Positions 25,573 to 34,628 of a stretch of DNA of 64,000 nucleotides are shown piece by piece. Below the pieces are notes generated by a model, which made no database searches, was not told the origin of the DNA, and saw only the letters and a program-made list of their open reading frames with translations. The position numbers were made by a program, and so were the translations under genes. The stretch is taken from positions 1,054,001 to 1,118,000 of the forward strand of contig JAULSR010000010.1 of the NCBI GenBank assembly GCA_030512295.1. The letters run 5' to 3'. The DNA is from Bombardia bombarda. Taxonomy: Eukaryota > Ascomycota > Sordariomycetes > Sordariales > Lasiosphaeriaceae. Position 1 is the stretch's first letter. Each line of letters opens with the position of its first letter.

Positions 25573-27440
25573 TTACACATCCAACATACTCCGTATCGTC
25601 TGCGGCGGGGCGCCAAGCGTATTCGACGTATCGGTACTGACACTCCTGTCCATCAGCGTCCTCGACCCATCCGTCATGCCCGAAGTCACCGACGCCCGTC
25701 TGCCCCTCCCTCTGCCACCAGTGTTGTTGACGTCCGCGGCAGCAGCAGCAGCAGCAGCAGCATATGGCGGCGGCGGCGGCCCGTCCATCATCAGCTCGGC
25801 CCGTCTGCTTGCCGCCGTCGCAGCAGCGCTGGCATCTGAGTTGGGGAATAACAGTCCCGCGGCAACCTGCACCTGGTGCTCCGTCCTCCGGCGGTCCGAC
25901 TTGCCCTCGTAGCGGCTGGCCACGGCGCGGGCGGCGGCGAAGTCGCCTGGCACGACGGGGCCGAGCATGTCGACGGTCTGGTGGGGGGAGACGCGGATGG
26001 AGCTCATCTCGACGTCGTCCTCTGCGGCGCTTTGTTGCTGTGCTGTCCGCGTGAGCTCGGCCTCGGCGCCGCGCGCGGCGATGGCTGCCTCTAGATTACT
26101 CGCCGTGGCCTTGCCGCCGCCGAGCTCGCGCACGTTGCGCGCGATGCGGTCGCGCATGCTCTCGTTGGCGACATTGTCGCCATTCAGGCGGTGCCACCAG
26201 GCGGGCTTCTTCTGGATGCCCATGGCCTGGTTGATCTGGTCGCCCCTGACGCGGCGCTGGCGCTGCAGCTCGCGATCCTCGTTGGGATTGATGAAGCCGA
26301 AGAGGGCCTGGATGAGGATGATGAGCAGGGCGGGCGCGTAGCCTCCGGCGTAGATTGCGGCGACGAGGCCTTTGACGTTGAGGGGGCTCCAGGCAAACTC
26401 CCAGGCGCAGAGGGCCTGGTAGGCGACCATGGCGAGGGAGAGGGGCATGAGGAGGATGAAGCGGGTCGGGGTGAAGCGGAGGAAGCCGATGGTGCGGTTG
26501 ATCAGGCCGCGGTTGTGGGGGCAGTAGTGCTTGATGGAGTGCCAGAGGGAGAAGCTGATGGTCAGCCAGCAGACGACGAGGCAGAAGGCGGCGGCTTTGA
26601 AGCGGCCGTCGGTGGCGGTGGGGATGGCGAGGTCGTTGGTTTGCTGGGGGTAGCGCTGCATTTCGATGTTTGTCCAGGAGCGGGGGACAACCAGGAAGAA
26701 GTTCTGTGTGTGGGGGGGGGGGGGGGGGGTGCATGTTAGTTTGATAGAGAGTTTAAGGGGTGGCGTTGCCGGGAGGGGAGAAAAACGAAGGAGCGAGTTA
26801 CCATCCACAGCCAAAAATAAAAGAATAGCGGCATCCAAAACTCAATCTTTGCTCTGCGGTCGTCGAGTTTGAGGACAAAAGGGTTCGGGTCGATGAACTG
26901 GCGCTCCATCCAACTCCCCCAGTGGCGCACCGCCTCCCACACAATCGCCATGGCGCCCATCTCCATGATGAACCAGAAGAAGCAGGTCAGGACGATGGGT
27001 AATTCGGGAAGGTAGTATCGGTCGACGTCGATGTTGGTGAAGAGACTGATCAGGGCGATGGCGCAGGTGAAGCAGGCCCAGTAGAACTGCCATCTCCGGC
27101 CGATGGGGAAGAAGCGGCGCTCGGCGGGCAGGAAGAGCTGGCCATGCTTCTTGAGGACGATCAGGGTCAGGACGAGGGCGATGCCGAAGAGCACGCCAAA
27201 GCCCAGGCCGGTGCCGGCGCGGGCCCCGATGGGGTAAACGGGGTGCCAGCAGACGGTCTCGTTGATGAATGTGCCATTGGGGAGGACGGCGGGCGGGATG
27301 TAGGGCGGGAAGGCGAGCATGCACCAGGTGCCGTTGGACAGCGTCTGGTTGGAGTAGACGGTGTAGTTCCAGAAGTTGAGCGTCGACTGGTTGAGGTGGT
27401 TGAGGTTGGTGAAGTTTGTGTAGCCAGCGGCGTTGTCCAT
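25573..27440 (-). CDS. Predicted seven-span membrane glycoprotein (DUF2434-like)
   Basis: Exons 27440-26802 and 26703-25573 (98-bp intron, GTAACT...CACACAG) give 589 aa. The first ~70 residues are presumably outside the membrane and hold seven N-glycosylation sequons (NFT, NQS, NYT, NQT, NGT, NGT, NET). Seven hydrophobic segments follow: GFGVLFGIALVLTLIVL, FYWACFTCAIALISLF, LPIVLTCFFWFIM, a segment running across the intron (FWMPLFFYFWLWM/NFFLVV), AAFCLVVCWLTISFSLW, ILLMPLSLAMVAYQAL and ALLIILIQALFGFI. The ~270-residue tail is charged, Ala/Arg-rich with a poly-Ala run. The topology is receptor-like, but no receptor family is recognised; I think it is a fungal DUF2434-type protein, from memory. 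The start is the first in-frame ATG. COG5 is divergently transcribed next door. Confidence 0.82.
26712..26729. repeat. Uninterrupted 18-G homopolymer within an intron
   Basis: Eighteen G on the plus strand, i.e. C18 on the coding (minus) strand, starting 8 bp from the 3' splice site AG (26705-26704) of the seven-span protein gene. It occupies the place of the polypyrimidine tract and is a likely length-variable or assembly-error-prone site. Confidence 0.9.
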
Positions 27441-28311
27441 CTTGGTGGCGTCGCTACCGCGTTGGTCGGGGGTGCATCGATGTCGTCGATATCCGAGGGA
27501 TATTGTTGTTTTGACAATTGACGGATCGCCCGGGATGGATGCGATTTGCGACGGGGATCGCGATGGGACTGAAGATGGTCGATCCAAGTTGATAAGAAAA
27601 CTCAAGAATAAAATTAAACAAATTGACGCGACCTCAGTCGTTGATGAAATTGGTGGACTGGGCAGAGCGTGCTGGCACTGGCCACGCTGCAACTGGCAGT
27701 TGATGTTGTCGTCAACGGCGGCCTGTATTCTAGTGTATTGTATTTACTGCGATGGGGATGGCGGTGGGTTCTGCGAGCTGGTTGTCTTGGCATGCAAACG
27801 TTTAATCACTCAAGGGTGGGGTATTTAAATCACCAGTCAGCCACGCCACCAGGGTCCGTCGAGTCCTTGTGGCGTCGACTTAACAGGGGATAACACCGCG
27901 ACGAGGCTGCCGTTCGGCCGCGCTCGGAATGCTTCTTGTAACCTGTTTTGGAGGCAATAGTCGCCGGCCAAGCTGTTGCACACAATTCAATCATTTTTAT
28001 TTCATCTATAATTTCATATCAGAAAACACCGCCACGCTTGAAGTTCAACGATGACCTCACCGTCAAGCTAAGAGCCACCAACTGTGGGGCCGAGGGCGCC
28101 GAAGAGCTAGGTACATGTGCTGTACCACCAAGCCCTGTGAACCCCTGCCTGCAGCACAGCTCCACCAGCGACCGGGGAGCTAGCTTGCCACACTAGCCAT
28201 GTCCCAGTCTTGGCAGCAGCAGCAAGCAGCGGGCAACCCACGACAACGACAGTTGGCCCAATCAATGGGCCCCTAATCACTACTACTACAGCCACTGCAA
28301 TTCCCAACACC
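27441..28311. other. Divergent promoter region between the seven-span gene and COG5
   Basis: 871 bp shared by two divergent 5' ends. An ATG at 28199 is out of frame with COG5 and would be a uORF if transcribed. No other gene is visible. Confidence 0.6.
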
Positions 28312-29649
28312 ATGACCGCCCCCCGCGGCGCCCGCGACGTCGACGACGAGCCGTCGTACATCGACTACGAGACCTTCCTCGACCCGTCCTTCAGCGCGTC
28401 CTCGTTCGCCAACACGCTCGTGCTCGCGACCAACAACGCCAACGACAGCCCCCTCGACCTCTCCACCCCGCTATCCCGCGTCCTCTTCGACATCCAAGAG
28501 ATCGACTCCCACATCGACGTTCTGACCACCCGCCAGGCCGTGCCATTACTCGCCCACACCGCCGACCAGACCGACGCCAGCGCCCGCATCGTCGCCGACG
28601 TCGACACCCAGATCAAGGCCCTCAACGACTCCTACAAACAGCTCCAGAAGGAGGTCATCCAGAAGCACGCCGAAGCCGAGGAGGTCCGGTCCGTTGCGTC
28701 GCGGCTGTGGGAGACGTTACGGCTGGGTCGCGCGGTCGGCAGGGCGCTGCAGCTGGGCAGGCAGCTGGAGGTGCAGCATGCTGAGCTGGTGCCGGCGCCT
28801 TCCACCACCACAAGCGCATCGTCCTCGAGGGGCAAGGAAGACCATCGCGCGCTGGTGCGGTGCACGCACACGCTGCTCGCCCTGCGCGAGCTGCTCTCGC
28901 CTGTCGCGACCGCCAACCCCACGTCGGAATCATATGGCCTAGAGAGGGTGACGACGATCCGCGCGCTGCGCGACACGGTGATTGCGCCGATTGAGCGCTC
29001 CGTGCGCGAGACGGCGGAGCGCATCATACGCGAGTTTTCCATGGGCTCGGCCACTGCGACGGCGACGTTTGCCCAGTCGGAGGAGACGCGCGCGCGGACG
29101 GTCTCGGGGCTGACGACCCTGTACCTCTTGTCGCCGACGACGAACCTGGCCAAGGGCGAGAAGTGGGCACCCACCCTCATGCTGCAGGCGCTCGAGGTCT
29201 ATCTGCGCTCGGCGCTGCAGAGCAGCATTGCGGGCCTGTCGCGGGCGCTAGGCGCGCTGCCGAGTCTGGAGAGGACGCTGGCTGAGGTTAGTGCGAGGTG
29301 TCAGAATGTGGTGGCGCTGGAGGCGGTGTTGGAGGGGACGAGGGCGCCTGCTGTGACTGCTGCTGGTGGTGTGCAGGGCGTGGGTGGTGCGGGCAAGGGG
29401 AATTTGCTGCAGCCGCTGCTGGCGTATCTGGAGACGGGGTCGCTGGCGAGTTATTTCTGGCGGACTATGGCGAGTAGCTTGGCGGTGAGGGTGCAGGAAA
29501 TTGTGGGCAAGGGGGGAGTCGCGGCGAGGACGTTGAGGAGTAATCGGCAGAGTGTGGGCGAGGCGATTAGGGAGTGTGTGGTTAGGGGGAGCGGGTTGCC
29601 TGGGGCTAGTGCTGGGAATAAGGGCAAGACGGCTACGGCTGGGGGGTGA
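28312..29649 (+). CDS. COG5: Conserved oligomeric Golgi complex subunit 5
   Basis: Single exon, 445 aa. The N-terminus has the Cog5 signature: YIDYETFLDPSFSASSFAN, LDLSTPLSRVLFDIQEIDSHI, then a helical, coiled-coil-prone region (QIKALNDSYKQLQKEVIQKHAEAEEVR) leading to LWETLRLGRAVGRALQLGRQL. COG tethers retrograde vesicles at the Golgi and is needed for correct glycosylation. The length matches compact fungal Cog5 proteins, shorter than animal ones. The ATG at 28312 directly precedes the conserved block; the frame is open to 28210 but without another ATG. The coding strand is C-rich in the 5' half and strongly G-rich in the last 400 bp, ending in a GGGG-laden 3' region. Confidence 0.92.
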   Translation: MTAPRGARDVDDEPSYIDYETFLDPSFSASSFANTLVLATNNANDSPLDLSTPLSRVLFDIQEIDSHIDVLTTRQAVPLLAHTADQTDASARIVADVDTQIKALNDSYKQLQKEVIQKHAEAEEVRSVASRLWETLRLGRAVGRALQLGRQLEVQHAELVPAPSTTTSASSSRGKEDHRALVRCTHTLLALRELLSPVATANPTSESYGLERVTTIRALRDTVIAPIERSVRETAERIIREFSMGSATATATFAQSEETRARTVSGLTTLYLLSPTTNLAKGEKWAPTLMLQALEVYLRSALQSSIAGLSRALGALPSLERTLAEVSARCQNVVALEAVLEGTRAPAVTAAGGVQGVGGAGKGNLLQPLLAYLETGSLASYFWRTMASSLAVRVQEIVGKGGVAARTLRSNRQSVGEAIRECVVRGSGLPGASAGNKGKTATAGG

Positions 29650-30047
29650 GAGGGGGGAATGGGGGTGAGGCAGCAGGGAAGATGTGGGAGAGAGAGGTGG
29701 CGGTTATGGTTGGGAGTGTTGTTGGGAATTTGGGGCGGTGATTGTTTTGTTTTGGTTGGCTTGAGGAGGTAGGTATTGACGGGTGTTCCTGTCCTGTCCT
29801 GGGATGGAGGTGTATTATTTAGTATGGAGTGGCACAGAGTGTTAATGGGTTAAGAATGGACAAGGATTGAGGATATATAGGACGCTGTGTGCCTGTTCTT
29901 GCGGCTGGGCTTGGGAGGATGCGAACTGCCTCAATGTCCATCACGTGCCGGCACCAGCTATATCACAATTGAGTGTACCTCCGTTTTAGATACGGCTAGG
30001 TCCTGGTATGATCTTAACGACAGCTATATATAGCTTGAAAGAAAAAT
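29650..30047. other. COG5 3' flank, no gene
   Basis: About 400 bp, G/T-rich near COG5 then AT-rich; nothing coding is visible. Confidence 0.55.
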
Positions 30048-30153
30048 GGTTGTGTGGTAGAGTAGTACTACAGGCTCGCACCAGTGCCTTACACTTGATA
30101 CGGAGTGTACGAAACAATAGAGCACGACCCCGGTTCGAGTCCGGGCTTAGCCG
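30048..30153 (+). tRNA. tRNA-like gene with apparent intron (anticodon unresolved; possibly a pseudogene)
   Basis: The 3' half is convincing: T-arm CCCGG-TTCGAGT-CCGGG (30129-30145) with a perfect B box, acceptor strand CTTAGCC, base G at 30153, and TTTTT (30154-30158) as Pol III terminator. The 5' half gives acceptor GGTTGTG (30048-30054; two GU pairs and one U-U mismatch), an A box TGGTAGAGTAG (30055-30065) and a D stem GTAG/CTAC. The anticodon stem GGCTC (30073-30077) pairs with GAGCA (30120-30124) except for one pair. 42 nt lie between them, implying an intron of about 35 nt. U33 is not evident, so I cannot name the anticodon; a decayed copy is possible. Confidence 0.5.
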
Positions 30154-30158
30154 TTTTT
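30154..30158 (+). terminator. Pol III T5 terminator of the tRNA-like gene
   Basis: Five T directly after the predicted discriminator base. Confidence 0.5.
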
Positions 30159-32301
30159 CATCTAGTCTATCTGGACATACGAACCGTCTTTTTTTTATAC
30201 AGCTTCGTTTTTAAATTAAATTCCAGTTTCTTATAATATAGCCAGTACCTGCAGGCGCTAGTTTATTGGCTGGACACAACAGCAACAAGGTGGTGCGGTC
30301 CAGTTTCCGCCAGATTTCTCAGGAAGCGGGCATATATGTGGAGGTTTGACAATGAATATTATCAAGGATTTCCCCCCGGCAGCATCTGTTGGATGCCGTG
30401 GAGGAAGCTAAAGAATAAATTGGAACTCTGTCTTCGTACACGGTACGCTCGGGGAATCGTGTTCCGCCCCCTGCTATGGGCGGCCGGTCACGAAGAACAT
30501 CGGGTTTGATGGTCGTCATGCTCCTTGTCACGCGGCGTGGTGGTCTGCGGTGGTGGTGACGGTGGTGGTAAGAACAGGTCTAAAGAACATCTTCCATGCA
30601 TCGTTGGAAAGGAGCGGGATGGTTGCGGCGCGCAATAGCGCAACAACAGGCAGGCCAAGTGACGGAAAAATACAAGATTATTAGGTAGTATCATGTGGGA
30701 TAATCCAGAATTTGCAAGGCGATCACAACTAGAAAGACGCCAAGCTTGAGTTTGACAGGGAAGACCAGGATCGTTGGAATCAGACTTCTCATGCCGTTAG
30801 GTGTGAATAAAACCTTGACGGTCTCGGTTTAGAAGAGATCGCCTCATGTCATATACCACACCAAGTCGGGGATTTCGTTGGCAGGCTTCTGAGCAACTGT
30901 CACAGTCCCTGCGTCTTTAAAACAATATATGGGTTATATCACGTTCTTTGGATATCAGCCCTCAAAGTCTCGAGGGTGAATATCGGCACTGGATACGATT
31001 CCGAATTTCTATGAGATGTCCATAAGGATCGTGTTGTACCGGCTCATGAATCGGTCAGAAAGCAGCTGACCGCGGTAGCGGCGGCGGCGGTGGTCTGCGG
31101 CGAGCTATGAGAATGTTAGAGGACGTTAAAGAGAAGAATGTAAAAGTTGATTAGGAATTGTCATGATACCCATGGAACGAAAACTAAAGGAACAAGAAGT
31201 CCGGATTTTAATCTTGTCCTTTCAAGTCTGAAGCTCTATCTCCCGTTGTTGACGAATGTATTCCGGGTCCTTCTCCCTCCATTGGAAGTCACGGTCGCGC
31301 TGGTTCTCTTCATATTCCGCTTCCCAAGATTCTTTGTCATATTTGTTAAGAAATGATAGTCGTGCACCCCCCCCGGTAACGGAACTAAAAGCTATAATAC
31401 TATATTTTTCTGTCACCTATAACCCTAACCCTTTTAGGGATGCACGACTATTATTTCTTGTTCCAGCGAGTTTCTCGATTTGGACAGCACTGCAATTTTG
31501 GTCCCAACAGGAGTGACCTACACCTATAACCCGCCCCAGCCCGATAAAAAGGGGCTATCATCCAGTGTTGCTGTTCGGCAATTCTTTCCATCCTGGCATT
31601 GCATCTTCAACGGTCAAGTTCTCCGTCTATCAAGTCTGCATAACCAAAAAACCCACACCTGACTCGCCAACGCAGCAGATCTCGCAAAATGCGTTGCAAA
31701 AATCTACCATGTTGACGTGCATCGCGCCAAGCCGTGCCAGTTGCAGTGGTGTCGTTGCGCCAAGACGGGAGCGACAGGGGCAGGCAGCTCGGATTCAGGG
31801 GTTAGGGGCCGATCAAACGAACCTGCCGTGTAACAACGACACGGGAGTTTGTCCATTGGTCTTCCACAAGCCAACGTCAAAGCCCTTTCCACAGTATATT
31901 AAATGTTGGGCTTGTACCTAGTTAATCGTCGAGGACGCTCACCGCATCTCTTCACGTGGGGCTTGGTTCTTGGCGCGAATGATCTCCGTCGGGCTCTGTC
32001 GCCCTTCTTCCTCAGCCTATATGCTAATTGTTTGGCCATGTATCTCTCCTGGATTGTTGCGGAAGGGATCGTCAAGGGGAAAAGGTGGACGATCGGCAGT
32101 TGTCCCTTTCGGTGAGCTGGCCTCTTGTACAAAAGGGAACGCGTGCACCCGGGTCTGGCGATGGCGTTAACGTTCCATCTTCGTTTCTCAACCTTCTCGT
32201 CTTTGTCCAGTATAATTCTCTTCTAATACGACCCGGTGTCGTCTGTTTACTGTTATACCACATATCAATATTTAATACCACTGATCTCAGCATATTCCAA
32301 A
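30159..32301. other. Gene-free accessory stretch with repeat debris
   Basis: No supportable coding region in 2.1 kb. It contains the MITE-like element at 31348-31459 and is otherwise unrecognised, mostly AT-rich sequence. The last ~300 bp are the likely promoter and leader of the BAS2-like gene. Confidence 0.55.
31348..31459. mobile_element. 112-bp MITE-like inverted-repeat element
   Basis: The left end AAGAAATGATAGTCGTGCA (31348-31366) is matched in inverted orientation by 31441-31459 with one mismatch. The ends are flanked by a possible GTT direct repeat. The interior has a C8 run, TATA-rich sequence and CCCTAACCC. A TA-GTCGTGCA...TGCACGAC-TA reading (mariner-like TA target site, 31357-31450) is an alternative boundary. 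No coding capacity. Confidence 0.65.
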
Positions 32302-32690
32302 ATGGTCCGCATCACCCTCGTCGCCATGCTGGCATGTAAGTGTTGTCCCTATTGCTTCCTCTGCTACATCATCCCCCGACAATAGCATCCATTTCAAACA
32401 GTGCAACTAACAAACTCCCAGTCACCACCCTCACCCTCGCCCAAATCACACCCAACCTCGCTGGCGCCCGCAACGTCGGCAGCGGCAACGGCGCCCAGTT
32501 CATCACGGGCGGCTGCGTCAACAACGCCGATTGCGCGTCGGGATGCTGCGCCAACGCCAGCAACGTCGGCGTCTGCTCGGCCGAGGCCGCTGCCTTCCAG
32601 AACGGAAAGAACGGCTGCAACTTTGTCGACCCCAACGCCGCCGCTACAATTGCCGCTGCACAGGCGCAGGTTGAGAAGCAGGGGTTCTGA
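32302..32690 (+). CDS. Small secreted cysteine-containing protein, BAS2-like
   Basis: Exons 32302-32335 and 32422-32690 give 100 aa; the 86-bp intron splits codon 12. A signal peptide is clear (MVRITLVAMLAFTTLTLAQ, cleavage probably near residue 19). The mature part has the block ARNVGSGNGAQFITGGC, then NADCASGCCANAS, VCSAEAA, GCNFVDP and ends AQVEKQGF, with six cysteines. This matches my memory of biotrophy-associated secreted protein 2 (BAS2) of Magnaporthe and its homologues in many ascomycetes, including non-pathogens. It is secreted and possibly apoplastic; its function is unproven and it should not be taken as evidence of pathogenicity. It sits beside truncated genes in a rearranged stretch, but is itself intact. 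Confidence 0.85.
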
Positions 32691-33004
32691 GTAGATGAAG
32701 GGGCACAAGGGACCATGGGGATAGGGGAATGTGCACCACAGACGCACACTTTTTGATGAAGTGATGGATAAAGAATGGAAACATATTGATACAGCGTTGG
32801 GGCAGCGTCCAGGCCTCATCCTACCTCTATGACTAAGGCCGAGCGCAGCACCCCTCAGCGTCAAGCGGCACCAGTCCAGCCATAAGAGTTTACAAACTAC
32901 CGTAATCCGAAAGAACCCAGCACATATACATAGATAGCCCCAAGGTATACGTATATACGTACTATCGACACAGTCCCACGCTGAAATTTGTAGATGGGGT
33001 TGCT

Positions 33005-33478
33005 CACATTGCGCTTCGGAAGTCGCCCACGGCCAGATCTCGTCAGCAGCCTGCTGGCGCTCCATTATCTGCATAGCCAGCCAGACCCTCTGCGGCATGC
33101 TGGGCAATGTGGCAGTGCATGAGCCAAGAGCCGGGGCTGTCAGTTTTGAAGGCGATGACAATGAAGCCGTTTCTCGGCAGCAGAACAACATCGCGACGCG
33201 GCGGGTTGTCAAACTTGAGGTTAAGATTGCCATAACTAAGCTTTTGGTTCTCAGCCTGTTGTAGGATGGCAAAGTCGTGGCCATGGAGGTGAATCTGTTT
33301 CAAGCGGAAGGTGGATCAGTACGCTTGCGTCCGTGGCTGAAAATGCAATGGCTGGAAAGAAGTAGGGAGTTGGGGTGGGAAAGGACGCATGAAATAGAAT
33401 CGCTAAACCGCCAGCTGCTGCACGTACCGGATGGGCGCTGCCATTATATGCTTTCTTCCTGTCGCCTGCAATAGCGAG
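33005..33478 (-). pseudogene. Laccase / multicopper oxidase C-terminal fragment
   Basis: Two exon pieces are recognisable on the minus strand. The upstream piece (about 33466-33428) ends YNGSAHP; after a 133-bp intron (33427-33295) the next begins IHLHGHDF, a copper-ligand motif, then SWLMHCHIAQHAAEGLA, the second copper motif. Directly after EGLA a tandem GGCT duplication throws the frame into a stop. In the other frame the typical tail continues (MQIMERQ, DEIWPWATSEAQ). No upstream laccase exons exist: from about 33540 the DNA belongs to the methyltransferase fragment. The gene is therefore missing about three quarters of its 5' part and is frameshifted. Laccases oxidise phenolics; this copy cannot. 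Confidence 0.85.
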
Positions 33479-33554
33479 GTATACTCACGCACAGTTACCT
33501 ACTCAGATAGAGTACTCCCTCTGCTGACACGCATTGCTACCTCCCCAATACCAG

Positions 33555-34203
33555 GCACCGGCATCTGGGCCATCGAGTTCGCGATCAAGTACCCCGACTG
33601 TAAAGTCGTCGGCACCGACCTCAGCCCCATCCAGCCAAACGAGTAAGCGTATCATCCCATCACACGGACAGATGCAACTCCGCTCATACCTCAACCAGGG
33701 TCCCCCCTAACTGCCACTTCGAAATCGACAACGCCGAAGACGTCTGGGTCTTCACCCTCTTCTCCTACATCCACTCGCGCTTCATGTGCGGCGCCTTTAG
33801 CTCCTTCCACAAAGTCTTTGCCTCTGCCTTCGCCAACCTCGTCCCCGGCGGCTACGCCGAGTTCCGGGACTACTACGTCAGACTGCAGTGCGTCGATGGC
33901 AGCCTGGCGGGCACCGACCTCGAGAAGTGGAACACGGTGCTCCTCGAGGGGGTCGCTAAACTAGGCAAGAACGGGCTCGCTGCGGCAAAGTTCAAGGCCC
34001 AGATGGAGGAGGCTGGGTTCGTGGACGTGGTGGAGAAGAAGTTTGCGCTGCCGGGGAATCCGTGGGCAAAGGGCAAGGCGGAGAAGGTGTTGGGCTTGAT
34101 TCAGATGACGAATATCCTGAATGGGCTGCATGGGATGTCGATTGGGTTGTTTACCAGGGTGTATGGGTGGAGTGTGCAGGAGGTGGAGGAGTTTTTGGTG
34201 TAG
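33555..34203 (+). pseudogene. 5'-truncated SAM methyltransferase (LaeA-like / TAM family)
   Basis: Coding pieces about 33555-33642 and 33699-34203, with a 56-bp intron. The surviving protein begins inside the SAM-binding motif I (GTGIWAIEFA) and continues VVGTDLSPIQP, then PPNCHFEIDNAEDVW, SYIHSR, LVPGGYAEFRDY and a complete-looking C-terminus. The start of motif I (LDxG) and everything before it are missing. A CCAG just upstream of GCACCGGC may be the old splice acceptor of this exon. An in-frame ATG at 33431 exists, but the sequence between is antisense to the laccase fragment and not methyltransferase-like. Family members methylate diverse small molecules or act as LaeA-type regulators. 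Confidence 0.82.
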
Positions 34204-34628
34204 GTGCGGAGGAATTTGAGGAATAAGGATATTCACTTTTATTATATTGTGTGGGTGGTATTCCTTTCTTTTCGGTCTTGGTCTCAGTTGGGGAGTAGGA
34301 GTGGGAGTGGGTTGACATTTGCTGACTTGATGATAGGATGGCCATATACGGACGGAAGCCACAGGCGGTTGTTTGACGGCTGGGAAGAATGTTGGAATTA
34401 GACTATGGGCTGTGGGTGACAGTGATTGCCACGAGACAAATCCTGAAACAATCACGTTGAACATAAGAAAGAGAAATAGACAACCGTTTCGGGACAGCAG
34501 GTTCGTAACAACGACGGGGGGAATAAACAAATTCATGACACATCATCCATTGTACCTAAACCCGTATCCTTCTATTCAACCCAATTTTTGTTGGCAGACA
34601 AAAATCAGTGCTATAAGTCCAGCTCCCA
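34204..34628. other. Intergenic, convergent 3' ends
   Basis: 425 bp between the methyltransferase remnant and the 3' end of the zinc-finger gene; nothing else is seen. Confidence 0.6.

Noticed and set aside
26096..26739. Long ORFs on both strands in alternative frames over the seven-span protein gene
   Set aside because: Pro/His/Arg- or Gly/Glu-rich shadows of GC-rich coding sequence.
29993..30153. Alternative tRNA 5' end GGCTAGG at 29993 pairing well with CTTAGCC
   Set aside because: It would make a 161-nt gene with no A box in place; the start at 30048 has an A box and D stem.
31418..31432. CCCTAACCC resembling telomere repeat
   Set aside because: Only about two units inside a MITE-like element; not evidence of a telomere or fusion.
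32394..33284. 296-codon minus-strand ORF
   Set aside because: It is a mix of the shifted laccase tail and the antisense of the BAS2-like gene, not a gene of its own.
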